Source: Alentia gelatinosa (Eukaryota; Annelida; Polychaeta; Phyllodocida; Polynoidae). Taken from it: DNA of 64,000 nucleotides. How positions within the stretch are numbered: position 1 is the first letter of the stretch; every line of letters begins with the position of its first letter. The stretch is taken from contig OX465580.1 in assembly GCA_950022655.1 (NCBI GenBank), positions 121,317,016 through 121,381,015 on the forward strand. The letters run 5' to 3'. The position numbers were made by a program, and so were the translations under genes. The notes below the pieces were generated by a model that ran no database searches, had not been told where the DNA came from, and worked only from the letters and a program-made list of their open reading frames with translations. Of this stretch, positions 37,060-47,969 are shown piece after piece.

Positions 37060-38027
37060 GCCACACCAACAGCAGCCCCATCCCCGCCTATCCGTGGAGG
37101 GTTACAAATTCTATTTGTCATCGTCATTAAACAAACTTTGGCTTCACTACTGAGATGAGGGTGAACTGTCACTGATCATCCTTCACTTCTGATGACTGCC
37201 TCTTGGAGGGAGATAACGCTAAAGGTCATTAGAATATTACAGGTCATGGAAACACGATTACGAATCCCAGGGCGCCACCTGATACTCTGTGAAGAGAGGG
37301 GGGAGGGAACACATGCAGGCCTCCCCGACCGGCAACGGCAGTTTCCGGGGTTCACCCCGCCGTAACATTGAAAGTCATAATTTGTAAGGAAATTAATTTT
37401 CTTATCGGGGATCGTGAAGCAGAGTGGCGGCTGTGATAAGGTTGGCGGTACGCCGCCTAGGCCCGGGCTGTGAGGGGTCGGAGAGGAGGGGCCCGACCTG
37501 AGAATCGTGGAGGAAGGGGCGATAAGGATACCAATTACTCGAGGCAAGGGGTCATGGAACTTCTTAAGAGCTGCCTCAGGTGAGATACATCGTTGTGAGT
37601 TGATACCTGCACCTGGCTACGCGTCTGCTATATCAAGGGATAAATGTGGTTTCTAAATTTGGAAATCGTTTTCCATATCAGAACAGGATTTAAAAAAATC
37701 CAACGTATGAAGGACTACTTTTTAAACTGAGAAATGCAATGCACGTTTTATAGGTTGACATGTTAAATACGTATATATTCGGCTATTCAATGGTTCCCAG
37801 TTTTAACAATAATGACAATATATGGCATACAAACAAGGATATTAAAAAAATTCAAGCAAGTCTAGTGCTCATTCATACCGTTCTAGAATCATGCATATGA
37901 CCACGGACTTTCACACTCGGAGGCGGCGTATCCTCATATCAAGCACCGACCCCCTCCCCAACACAAAAGAGCACAGTGCTTTAGAATAAAGATAGATCTT
38001 ATCTAAGAAAGATTTAGAAATCATGAT
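37060..38027. other. Non-coding stretch
   Basis: This stretch is presumably intronic if the exon at 36922 is real. A GC-rich segment at 37260-37540 gives a long minus-strand frame of no recognisable family. Confidence 0.4.
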
Positions 38028-38270
38028 GAAACTGATGATATATAGACTACCTGATAATTGATATCAAGGCTTTGATATAAGAATGGTGATACGAAGATGA
38101 AGTTTGACATTTTATTGGAGGTTTTTAAGAAAAATGAATAAATCATGATGGTGCCCTTAATGAAACTGATGATATATAGACTATCTGATAACTGATATCA
38201 AAGCTTTTATATAAGAATGGTGATACCAAGATGAGGTTTGACATTTTATTGGAGGTTTTTTAAGTAACAA
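38028..38270. repeat. Two-copy tandem duplication, 134-bp period
   Basis: Units beginning GAAACTGATGATATATAGAC at 38028 and 38162 continue through GATATCAA, AAGAATGGTGATAC and TTTGACATTTTATTGGAGG, with scattered differences (about 90% alike by eye). Confidence 0.85.
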
Positions 38271-38582
38271 GAAAGAATCAGGTATAATCCACGATACCGT
38301 CTACCACAGGACTCGCTACTGTTGGGTCACTGTGGCTCCCTCTCGTGGTTTTAAGCTGGGTACCTATTACGAAAAGTGCTGCGATTTGGCAACGATAAGA
38401 GATTTTGTAATCGTAGAGCTATCGGGAGGGCTCTGTCGAAGTGTCTCGGAATGTGTCGCAGTGTGTCGTAACGGGTTAAGCGGCAATAAAAAGAAGACCA
38501 CGGTACTGCCACAAGCTGCGATTCAAGAGGTGCGCCAATGCAAATCTCAGGCAAACAATCAATAATATTTTAGTATGTTTCG

Positions 38583-38585
<3 letters not shown>

Positions 38586-38652
<67 letters not shown>

Positions 38653-38675
38653 CATCATCATTATTATTATTATTA

Positions 38676-38715
<40 letters not shown>

Positions 38716-38742
38716 CATCATTATTAGTATTATTATTATTGT
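38586..38742. repeat. (ATT)n microsatellite
   Basis: About 50 ATT units with a few ATC interruptions near 38652-38660, 38676 and 38714-38722. Long Ile- or Asn-rich frames here are artefacts of the repeat. Confidence 0.97.
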
Positions 38743-39300
38743 TATCCACATATAAATATATTATAGTGTAGGGGACCACTGGATTAAGGATAGTATCAAA
38801 GGTGGGTGGTATAATATTTAGGTACTCCTTTGGGCGGTGTTCTTGCCCGTCGAGTAAATCGGCTAAAATTGCTGGAGGCTCAATAAGGCCTGAAAAGAAG
38901 AAGTGCCTCATTATCGGCAGGTCTCGTTTAATAAAAGTAAGACTCGTTTGTCTAGAACCCCCGGATTATACGAGAGTAAGAGGAGGAATAGGTCTCGTTT
39001 AATAAAATGATGTTTTGGACCTCTATTTTACCCAGAATCGATTCCTTGACAGAGCATCAAAATCTTGATTAAAAGTACATAGCAGATGAATGTCCCTTAT
39101 GCACTCTGAATATGGTGATTATCGATTAGGTCTAACTGCCTCAAATCAATACTTCTTTGTCTGGTTTTGAAACAATTTTTTAATCTCTAAGTAATATAGA
39201 TATATATAATGCTGTTCTGCGTATATCGGTAATTATTGTTAACCTTACCAGGTTCTCTGAATTATACTGTGCTATATATCTAGAAATAAAAATGCTACCT

Positions 39301-39526
39301 AAAGCCGAAGATAAACCGAGCGAGAAACACAGCGATTTCTGGAATCGCCAACACAAAATGGCGTGTATCTGAGCTATCATTTCATATTTCCCTTGATTAT
39401 TGCTTCTAATTCGCTAGATTATCGGTGGGGGATTTTACTATGAAAAAATATCTATGATATATGCTATTTTGTATATTTGCGATTCCAGAGATCGCCACCT
39501 TGACTCACTTGGTCTGTCTCCGGCAT
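39301..39526. mobile_element. Foldback MITE family K, copy 1
   Basis: Ends CCGAAGATAAACCGAGCGAG and, inverted, ATGCCGGAGACAGACCAAGT, with TCTGGAATCGCCAACACAAA and its inverse further in. The halves pair along most of their length. Two more copies lie at 40513-40736 and 40738-40960. Confidence 0.85.
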
Positions 39527-39775
39527 CAAGATCTGCTTTTTTTCCCTTTTTTTTATTGAGGAACTTTAACGACTTACAACACTCGCCTCGTTGTGGGCGC
39601 TCTTCCGTATAGTAGTCGAAAAATATATACAAGAGTACACATACACAACACATACATACAACACACAACATGTAACAACATATACAAGAGTTGCAATATC
39701 CGTGTTTTCTAGACAGTCTGCTCTATTCGGATTTGTTAATCTTTAGTTCACACAGTTGTTAATGCAGTACGGGAT

Positions 39776-40440
39776 CTATTGATCAAGCACTTGACATTGT
39801 TCAATCAACTGTATTTCTCGCTTTACTTTCTCTTTGAAATTGTCTAACTTTACTTCATCCTGACATTCTACACTCAACTCATTCCAGATCTTGTAGCCGA
39901 CATACAGTGGACTGTTTTTAAACTTTTCCGTGCGTCGCCTTTTAATGTCTAACTTTATTTTTTCTTTACTTCTTGTTTTTCCTATGTTCGTCGCTATCAA
40001 ATTCTTCGGAGATCTTGTCCACCATTTTATCAGTTGCATCATATGTGCAGTTCTCCTAGTATTCAAACTTCTGATTTTACAGGATTCTAATAAATCACAT
40101 ATACTGATTTCTCGCGGATTTCTTATTTGTTTCACTACCCTAAGACTCTGATTTACATAAACCTGCAATTTGGATTGCATCCTTTGCGAAAAGTCTCAGT
40201 GGATAAAGTCTGCGTATTCGATTATAGGAATAAGGAACTGCTTAACTATCTTTAAGCTTGTCTCTTCATTCAAAAGGTATCTTCATTTTCTTAATTCAAA
40301 AAGTTTCTGTCTGAAGTCGTTTGTTATTTTGTTAAAGTGTGAGATAAATCTGAGTTTGTCATCAATGAGTTGTCATTCTTGCTAGCGAACCACATAACTT
40401 TACTTTTTTTGTAGTTTATGGTTAGTTTAGATGTATGTAC
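39776..40440 (-). pseudogene. 3' fragment of a second LINE reverse transcriptase
   Basis: The main frame (40180-39776) carries the C-terminal hallmark of non-LTR retrotransposon ORF2: 'ISICDLLESCKIRSLNTRRT', a basic stretch, and SPLYVGYKIWNEL followed by a DNFKEKVKREI tail. Upstream in the same frame (to about 40440), RT thumb-like sequence is interrupted by stops (LRFISHFNKITNDF, FLIPIIEYADFIH). The type is close to CR1/Jockey-like elements and differs from the I/Nimb copy at 29-34 kb. The endonuclease and catalytic RT are absent, so this is a 5'-truncated dead copy. Confidence 0.78.
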
Positions 40441-40512
40441 AGATTACATCATGAGATGCATCGGGACTGTGATTGCCTTTTTTTACCAGAGATCCCACTA
40501 CGATGCGTGGCT

Positions 40513-40736
40513 AATGCCGGAGACACACCAAGCGAGAAACGGAGCAATTTCTGCAATCGCCAACACAAAATGGACTATTTGTGAGCTATTATTTCATATT
40601 TCACCTGGTTATTGCTCCCCGGGCGCTAGATTATCATTAGGAGATATTCCTATTAAATAATATCTGACATACACGCCATTTTGTGTTGGCGATTCCAGGG
40701 ATCGCCGCCTTGACTCGCTTGGTGTGTCCCCGGCAT
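40513..40736. mobile_element. Foldback MITE family K, copy 2
   Basis: ATGCCGGAGACACACCAAGC at the left is mirrored by GCTTGGTGTGTCCCCGGCAT at the right, with AATCGCCAACACAAAATGG and its inverse inside. The arms are roughly 60 bp. Confidence 0.92.
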
Positions 40737-40737
40737 C

Positions 40738-40960
40738 ATGCCGGGGACGCACCAAGCGAGTAACGGTAGCGATCTCCAGAATCGCCAACAAAAATTTGCG
40801 TATATGTGCGATATTATTTCATAGTAACATCTCCCACCAATATTTTAGCATCTCTGACGCAATGATCAGGTGAAATATGAAATAATAGCTCACATATAGG
40901 CCATTGTGTGCTGGCAATTACGGAACTCGCTGCGTTTCTCGCTTGGTGTGTCTCCGGCTT
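40738..40960. mobile_element. Foldback MITE family K, copy 3
   Basis: It starts one base after copy 2 with ATGCCGGGGACGCACCAAGC and ends GCTTGGTGTGTCTCCGGCTT. The middle contains GATATTATTTCATA, shared with copies 1 and 2 in inverted form. Confidence 0.9.
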
Positions 40961-41485
40961 AAAGCCCCAATACACATCTACTGATTTCGGAACATTATGT
41001 ACGTGATACTTGTAGGGGGGTGCCACATACAGTTTGGGTGTTGATTGCGCTTCCCCAGCGATTAATGGCCCATTGTAGTTCCTTTATCGGTGACCTTCTG
41101 TCGCTCAGAAATTGTATTTCATTCGTTTGGTGTACAAAAGCGTATCTCTGTCGGTTAAAGGGGTATCCCACTATCACGATTTGAGCCTCCGACACACTAC
41201 GATAGCCTTACGACAAGCGTTCCGATGAAAAAAATGAAATTTTTATCGGAAGAAACGAGTCTATCTTTCACGATAGACCCGTTCCTTCCGATAGTGGGAT
41301 ACCACTTTTAGTGTAGCCTGATTTGCTTAGGACTAATACCCTCCTCCCCCTCTCCGGTATCCTGCTGTGATGGCCGCTGGTCGAGAAACGGGATACGTAA
41401 TTTGCCTGAGACAAGTTCACCGACTCCTATACGATGTGGCAGTTAATCGTTCAACCCTGAATCAGTAGATGTGCATTGGACTTTA
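40960..41485. mobile_element. MITE family J, copy 1, interrupted by another MITE
   Basis: Terminal inverted repeats: TAAAGCCCCAATACACATCT at the left and, inverted, TAAAGTCCAATGCACATCTA at the right. The right part, inverted, matches the left part of the element at 41588-42009 (shared TATTAGTCCTAAG, CAGGCAAATTACGTA, ATCGTATAGGA). It contains the separate MITE at 41156-41310. Confidence 0.85.
41156..41310. mobile_element. Nested MITE, 155 bp
   Basis: TAAAGGGGTATCCCACTATC at the left is mirrored by GATAGTGGGATACCACTTTTA at the right. The interior has CCTCCGACACACTACGATAG. It lies wholly within the family J element at 40960-41485, so it inserted later. Confidence 0.88.
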
Positions 41486-41587
41486 GTGGTGTGTCTAGAC
41501 ATTTGTCTATGATATGGACCTTCCCGATTAGTCTACGATTTTGACTTATTGTATGGGAACCTGATTGGGAGGTCTACATTTCTATCT

Positions 41588-42009
41588 TAAGCCGGATGCC
41601 CATCTACCGATTTAGGGTTGAAGGATTAGTTCCCAAATCGTATAGGAATCGGTCACCTTGTCACAGGCAAATTACGTAACCCCTCGCTCGACCCGCGGCC
41701 CTCGAGGAGAGGGGCTGGTGGGTATTAGTCCTAAGGAAATCAGTCTACATCTACCGAAATATATACCCACACTTATCAAATCGGTGTATGGTCCACTAAT
41801 CGCTGGGGGGGGGGGGGGCAAAGACCACAACTTGTCGGCGACAAAAGGATGTCTGAAGGAGGTGGTTCACTTATCGCTGGGTAGCCTTGCCTAGCTGTCC
41901 TACATCTACCGATTCCGTTAGGATACCTCGCCTGAGACAAATTACCCTCCGTTTGTCGCCGACAACGTACATAAATGTTCCGAAATCGGTAGATGGGCAT
42001 TGGCCTTTA
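41588..42009. mobile_element. MITE family J, copy 2
   Basis: TAAGCCGGATGCCCATCTACCG at the left is mirrored by the right end (inverted: TAAAGGCCAATGCCCATCTA). CATCTACCGAT repeats occur inside, and a G run lies at 41806-41818. It is related to 40960-41485. Confidence 0.88.
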
Positions 42010-42694
42010 GTTGGTGGATGCCGGGCCTTACCAAGAATTGTCCCGTAGATCCCTCGCTGCATATATCTTATCGTCCAGCCTACGCATCGTTCCTTGAATA
42101 TTAAGCAAACCACAGAGGTCTGTTTAACATTGAAGTCGACTCTGAGCTAACGGCCACCTCGCTAATACGACCACCCCGTGATTACGGACATTTTGAGTTA
42201 GTCCTAAACGTTTTACATCTCTTTTATGTTTACAAAACTGGGTAATGCGACCACCTCGCTATTGCTACCACCTTGCCTAACGACTACATCCTTTGAAGTC
42301 CATAACGTCAATTCTCACTAAATTATGTCACCAGATATATATATACATCCAGACTTTCGCTGGTTAGCAGAGTGTACCACTGGGAGAAGAGATAAACAGA
42401 CAATGAGTTTTAAGTATTTGATGGAATGACAATATCTTATTGATTAATCATATGCCATACAATTTTGTATGCTTGTAATTATGCTATTACTGGTAACTAG
42501 TACACTGTACTCTCGATCAAGTGATCCCTTACACTGAGTGAAATCAAACATCTGATAGAAGGAACCGTTCTGAGCAAGGTTGCCCGTCAGACGGTTTGTC
42601 CCCCTATATGGCGTGTCCCTAATTAAGCGGATTAAGTTTGTCTAAATCACGTGCCAACTATTACCTGACCACAATAATCGAATGGAAAACTTGT

Positions 42695-42986
42695 TTTAGG
42701 CCTGGCGTCCACCTCCCATGATAGCAATTTAGACCTACCGATATGGCACCGATATAAAAAGCAAATATCGGAGACATATCGGGAAGGTGCAAAATCGTAG
42801 ACTTATGTCTAGACATGCCAATCCACCAAGCATTGTATGGGGTTTTTATCGGTGTCTAATCGCAGAAACATGGTCAACTGCCCCTATACTAGGTGACCTT
42901 CCGACGCGATTCTGATTTTTTTATCGGAAGGTGCATCGTAGACCATATCGGAGCCATATCGTAGTAGGTGGACGCCAGGCTTAAAA
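42695..42986. mobile_element. Foldback MITE, 292 bp
   Basis: TTTAGGCCTGGCGTCCACCT at the left is mirrored by AGGTGGACGCCAGGCTTAAA at the right. Inside, ATCGGAGCCATATCGTAG-type motifs recur in both orientations. Confidence 0.88.
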
Positions 42987-43930
42987 CTATACACGTAATT
43001 ATTCCAAAGTTCAAACATTGATAATATACTTATGTTTAGCGCATGTAGGAACTCCGGATGTTTATAATTATGCTGAATTATCATATCACGTGGCCATTAG
43101 CTACCAGTTGAAGTCTCCACAACGTCCGTTTTTGATCATGTCGGTAGGACCTAGCCCGATAAATGGCAGACTGTATGGCTTATGTTTAATCTTTTTAGGA
43201 ATATAATCAAATCACGTCAACAGGCTGGTTGTAAGAATATGTTGCCTAACCACATTTACTCAGTCAGGCACTCAGTCGTTAATAAGTCAAAAATACATAT
43301 TATACCATCCTAATATCCATTTTTTATTTCATTAGTAGAATAGAAAAGCAAAAAAAAAACAGGAACTAATCTTCACAAGAACATAGTATCTAGCAGCTAG
43401 TAACGATTACCTTTTTTATCCTCCTTTTATACTGAATCTATTTTGTCTGATGCCTATGTCCCTAACGTTAATTCCGACATAACATGTGTCGCGACTGATG
43501 ATGAATGTAGTGCGTAACATAACCGCGTTACCCCATCTGGATGGGTAAGGGAAATCACACGAAGAACATGATGTTAGGAGCGAAGGTAATTAATTAATCA
43601 CGCAGTTGTATGTCTCTATCTATTCCCATTGCGGGGCAGCAAAATGGGATACCTTATTTGTGAAATTAATATGTTCAGCAGGCTATATGGTTAGAAGAGA
43701 ATTATTTCGTTTGTGTCCGTAGATTTAAGAGGATGAGGAGCAATGGAAGAGCAAAGAATGGAAGAGCAAAGTATTTCATAGGAGCTCTAATTGCTAATGC
43801 TACGTTTACTCTATGTTCCCACCAGTCCCAGTGCTCGAGTGGTGGACTTCAATGTAGGCACCGGGATGGACGTAGGAGGACCTAGGGAGATGGGATGGTG
43901 AAACGTAACTGACCGTAGCTCACCCGGACA
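42987..43930. other. Non-coding stretch, nothing recognised
   Basis: No domain-bearing frame, RNA gene or transposon end was recognised. Confidence 0.4.
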
Positions 43931-45430
43931 AACAGGAGTTGACGGCCATTGAGCAGCTCTGTCAAAGATTTGACACAGAGATCCCAGTACTTATGAGAAT
44001 CGTTCTGGGCCACAGTGAGACAGGGTATCTATGGCTGTACGCAGTGCGCCATTACACACTGGGATGTTGGTCCGTGGCAGAACGGGGACCTCTGGCCCAT
44101 GCCTCACATTCCTTCCACATTGTGCCACGTTTGAAGCCCATCCCCCCCACGCATTCACATGTTCCATTACGGAAACCACATGGCATGGCGCAAATGCTTC
44201 CAATTGTACTGTGGTGCACCAAGGTGTGTGGCAGTTTTTGTTCATGGCTTGTTTTGCCTGCATCTCTATGTTGTGATATTGTTCTGTAGCATTCTGTGGC
44301 AGTCTGTACAGGGTATACCGCCATGCCTCCAGAGAAACCAATGGAAAAAGGCAACTGCTCCTTTTTTTTTCTTTTTTTTTAAGTTTTTATTTCTCGCATT
44401 CAAAATGTACATTTTGTTCTTCCAAGCGGGAAATTTGTAAGGACAACAGTGTCAACGCAACAAGAACACGTTATATACAGAGTGATGACAGATATAAGAT
44501 TTTTTCTGGAAAAATAAATCACATCAATTATGAATTTGAAATACTGTAATGAATCCGATCGGTATTAAATAAGTATCCCCTGTCCGAAGTCGGTTCTTTT
44601 TAGTGCTTCAGTGACACAGGATACTGCCAAGACTGCTGCTTTTGCTGCCATTGCTGAACAGGGTCATAGCCTGAGTCATCGGAGGCAGAAGATCCTCCGC
44701 CCCGTCGCCATCTCGTCCCCCTTCAGCACATCATCACCAACTTCAGTGAAAAAGCGAAAGAAGCCGTGATTGAGTTCCTGCAGAGCAATGCTGGTACAGT
44801 CATATACGAGTCCAAGGACTGCCATAGGGGGGACCACGTTAAGTAAATATGGGTTGACCTTACAAAAGACAGGGAAAAGGACAGAGACATGAATGCCAGC
44901 AGGAGACAGACTGCCGCCATCCATGCCCTTCTGTCAAACTCTGGAGACATCATAGGGCTTTTGCAACCTTGGTTTTCAGAAGCTCTGTGCCAGCCTCCAG
45001 TCCGTTGTAGTGCCAAAAACGGTTACCCTGCCAAAAATGGTAATTATCGCCCACCCAATACGCGAATGCTTCTGCACATGCTCCTCCAGTCAGATTTCAC
45101 GGAATATTGGACGTACTACCATTCTGATGTGATTTTAATGTAAATAAATGAAAAGAATAGTATTTAGACATGAGAATTACATGTTGTGATATGTCGTGAT
45201 ATGCTTAATTTCGGCAAATTTCTCACTCTCCAATCGTTCGCCAATGTTCGCGCATGCGCACAAGATACTAGTGGGCGATAATTACCAATTTTGGCAGGGT
45301 AACCGTTTTTGGCACTACACCGTCAGTGGCAACCACCCCAGTCACAGTGGCCTTCACAAGTGATGTTGCAGTCAGACCTCTGGCATTCGCAGGATTGTCG
45401 CTGAGTACAGCAGCAATTTCCATCTAACCA
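43931..45430. pseudogene. Unassigned decayed coding-like region, split by a MITE
   Basis: Codon-like frames without a recognisable domain occur in two places. At 43939-44350 there are overlapping frames on both strands. At 44640-45005, on the plus strand, a frame reading TNFSEKAKEAVIEFLQSNAG is closed by a TAA near 44844 and continues beyond it with MNASRRQTAAIHALLSNSGD. The second frame runs straight into the MITE at 45006-45319, and similar GC-richer sequence resumes after it. This suggests an old transposon or gene remnant. I do not recognise the family. Confidence 0.3.
45006..45319. mobile_element. MITE with about 50-bp inverted ends
   Basis: TGTAGTGCCAAAAACGGTTA at the left continues as an inverted copy of the right end over about 50 bp (to GATAATTACCA/TGGTAATTATC). 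The interior is AT-rich. It splits a GC-richer, coding-like stretch. Confidence 0.93.
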
Positions 45431-45868
45431 TTGCATGTCCACCACCTTTTGCTGGCCCAGTATTTTAACTTTGACAGCATGCAAACCGAATACTTTAACT
45501 GTAACTTTAACAAACTGAAGACAACTGATATATGATACTTTAACTTTAACTTGAATACCAAAAGAATATCAGCTTTGATGGTCATCTTCTATTACAGTTT
45601 AAGTTAATTTTCGTTTGGTGTGAAGTTGAAATCAAAGTTAAAGTTAAGGCAGAACTAATATTTTGGTTCTATTAAATCTATTATCATGATAATCTTCCAG
45701 GAAACAAGAAAAGCCAATTTCTGTATACTAATGAATTGTTTATTGTAAGATCGATTGATTGATTGCTATATATATACATATTCAATTAGTAAGTGTAAAA
45801 GTTCTTGAACCAAATTAAGACTAATCACAGATGCTATTGTTCAGTAATGAGCGCCTGATTAATAAATA

Positions 45869-46053
45869 CAGTAGAACCCTGCCTAACGGACACCCTTCGT
45901 AAGCAGACACCCTGCGTTAAAGGACACCTTTGCTCAGAATGGATCCCTCTATTAGATGCTAATGATAATTTTAACCCCGTGTAAGTGAACACCCCGCGTG
46001 AGCGAACACTTTGGCCCGGAACAGAGGATACCCGCTCATGCGGGGTTCTACTG
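45869..46053. mobile_element. Tc1/mariner (pogo-like) MITE with TA duplication
   Basis: It is flanked by TA at 45867-45868 and 46054-46055. The ends are CAGTAGAACCCTGCCTAACG and, inverted, CAGTAGAACCCCGCATGAGC. The interior holds variants of 'GTAAGCAGACACCCTGCG'. TA target choice and CAGT ends are typical of pogo/Tigger-type elements. Confidence 0.88.
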
Positions 46054-46210
46054 TAGTATGTATACAACAATACACCGGATTAAGAGATATTGTGGTTAAA
46101 ATAGATACCAATAAATACATCTATACGAATAGCAATAGATATTGACAAAGTCTCTCCATATCAATGAAAATAGATGTCGTACGCCATCTGCAAGTCATGG
46201 CGAAATCATC

Positions 46211-46445
46211 CTTTACTATATACCTACTGCCGTAAGTGACGTAATTACTACACGCTGCTCTCTACCGTGTACGGCACGGCTGTGCAGTAAATCACGGTTC
46301 GTTTTCCAGTGTCAAAAAACGGGATTACGTCATAAGAAAACAACCGATATGTTTTCTTCCCGATGAAAACACCTCGCTGTAGACGTCCCGTGTCACGTGT
46401 TCGGATCGTAATTTGTACGTTTACAGGAACATCGTTTTATTACTT
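46211..46445. mobile_element. Short copy of the 19762-20462 element, inverted
   Basis: The left end TTTACTATATACCTACTGCC and right end AGGAACATCGTTTTATTACT equal the inverted ends of the intronic element at 19762-20462. Shared GTAAGTGACGTAATTACTACACGC lies inside. The middle is shortened by about 465 bp. Confidence 0.82.
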
Positions 46446-46535
46446 TCCTTTCACTCAACTGCACGGTCCGGTGAATTGAAGTACCTTTCAGGAATCAGGT
46501 AGGAATCATGTTGTGGTTGTCATCTCCATGCTTAC

Positions 46536-46645
46536 CATCCACTGATAGGCGTCAAAGGAACATCAACAACCTCACCCTTGAAGGCCTCCACAATGATGGA
46601 TGGATGATTTGCTGCACCGTAAGCATCAGAAATTGACATGCCTGA
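46536..46645 (-). CDS. Candidate internal exon on the minus strand, unrecognised
   Basis: On the minus strand a 110-nt open segment lies between an acceptor (GTTTTGCCACATCTCAG) and a donor GTAAGC. It encodes a protein-like stretch including SGMSISDAYGAANHPS and VEAFKGEVVDVPLTP. It starts in phase 0 and ends with two bases of a split codon. No flanking exons were found, so the gene identity is unknown. A chance frame or a fragment of a transposon protein remain possible. Confidence 0.28.
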
Positions 46646-47248
46646 CTGAGATGTGGCAAAACTCAACAGAACGGCACAACTTGGGGCGAGTCGAGCAAAA
46701 GTAATAAAAAGACAATAGAAATTCCATAGCGCCCCACATTTTAGCAAAAACAAGCTGCCGAGACCACCGGGAACATAGTGTAAACGTAGTATAAGGGAAT
46801 TAGGGCTATGCTGTCTCCTGGGCAGAACGAGGAATATGAAGTACATGATTACTCACCCCGTAAGTCAGAGGCTAAACAACTTGATCTCGAAATCTGGAAA
46901 TGATATATCTTACAAGAGTTCAGCATAAATACAATCTATGACCTATTTGAAATGCCAATAAATACAGAATGACCCAGATATCAACATGAAGCGATCAGAT
47001 ATAAATCGGATCATCAGTATATTATGATTACATTTTATCAATTCATAGTTTGATCTAGGATTTTAGCATTCACGATATCAAACATGGGATAGATGAAGTA
47101 TAAAATAGAATAGAGATGTCTGCGTTTCAAATATATGATCTGCTATTGATTTTAGGTACTTTCTCAGAAGTCCTCCGGGATTTCATCAGGTTCTTTGTCT
47201 GTGTTGGGTTGTTGTTGTTGTTGTTTGTTTTGTTGGTGTTTTTCTTCT

Positions 47249-47278
47249 TCTTTTTTTTTTTTGGGGGGGGGGGGGGGT
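47249..47278. repeat. T/G homopolymer run
   Basis: A T12 run followed directly by about 14 G. Confidence 0.9.
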
Positions 47279-47592
47279 TTATTCATTTATTTCCAACATC
47301 TAGCGGGGTGCTAGTTCTTCCTGTTGTACATAGATGTCTCTAGTAAACACAACGTTACATCGAGATGTTTGAGAAAGTATGGTGAATGAGATGGAGTGTG
47401 ATATTTTAACATCAAATACTTTATTATTGAGTCAGTTAATCAACTGTTATTATGCAGTACATCATGTCATAGGAAGCTTGCCAGGTCACCAGGTAGTGAA
47501 TCAATATTCCTATATACCAATTATTGAACTAACTAGAGTTACATACTGCTGCTGGGGGGTGCATTAAAAATAAGTTATGTAGCGAGGTTGTC

Positions 47593-47680
47593 GTTTTCGT
47601 CCCGCTCTCATGTTTTCGTCCCGCTCTGACGCTTTCGTCCCGCTCTGATCACGTGATACAATACAGCAGCGGGACGAAAC
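47593..47680. promoter_or_regulatory. Three 19-bp repeats, TCACGTGA box and inverted unit
   Basis: Units GTTTTCGTCCCGCTCTCAT, GTTTTCGTCCCGCTCTGAC and GCTTTCGTCCCGCTCTGAT (47593-47649) are followed by the palindrome TCACGTGA (47648-47655, E-box/CLEAR type) and an inverted half unit, AGCGGGACGAAAC, near 47668. It may be a clustered regulatory site or the ends of a very small foldback. Possible exons lie downstream (ATG at 47935 with donor GTAAGT at 47962), which favours a promoter reading, but weakly. Confidence 0.4.
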
Positions 47681-47934
47681 AATAGCTGTTGTGGTTACTC
47701 GATAAGGGTAGCCATTTGCTTCGGAAGTGTTTCAGGTAAAGAATTAAGCATTTTTATCGATATTTGAAGGTATATAGGAATAGGGAAACCAAGTACCGGT
47801 AAGCAAAAGTCAAAGTTACGAGGTAAGGCTTGGAAAAATTACTGCCCAAGGCGTCAGCCGCATAGTTTCCCTCTAGTTCGCCTCTCCTTCAGTGTCCATT
47901 TCAGTTTCAAATCCAGCTTTCGTACCCTACCACA

Positions 47935-47961
47935 ATGCCAGCGTTCCTACGCTATTCTATT
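47935..47961 (+). CDS. Possible first coding exon, nine codons
   Basis: An ATG in the context ACCACAATGCC is followed by nine codons (MPAFLRYSI) and a perfect GTAAGT donor at 47962. It lies 255 bp downstream of a repeated motif cluster with an E-box. Too short to identify, and no second exon was found. Confidence 0.18.
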
Positions 47962-47969
47962 GTAAGTCA

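Noticed and set aside
37176..37547. 123-codon minus-strand frame in a GC-rich patch
   Set aside because: Pro/Ser-rich composition typical of GC-rich non-coding DNA; no family recognised and no splice signals.
38476..38911. Long Ile-rich and Asn-rich open frames
   Set aside because: They are translations of the (ATT)n microsatellite; the frames have no start context or flanking coding sequence.
43939..44354. Overlapping frames of about 100-116 codons on both strands
   Set aside because: Considered as a Harbinger-like transposase remnant, but no catalytic or helix motif could be recognised; kept only as an unassigned decayed region.
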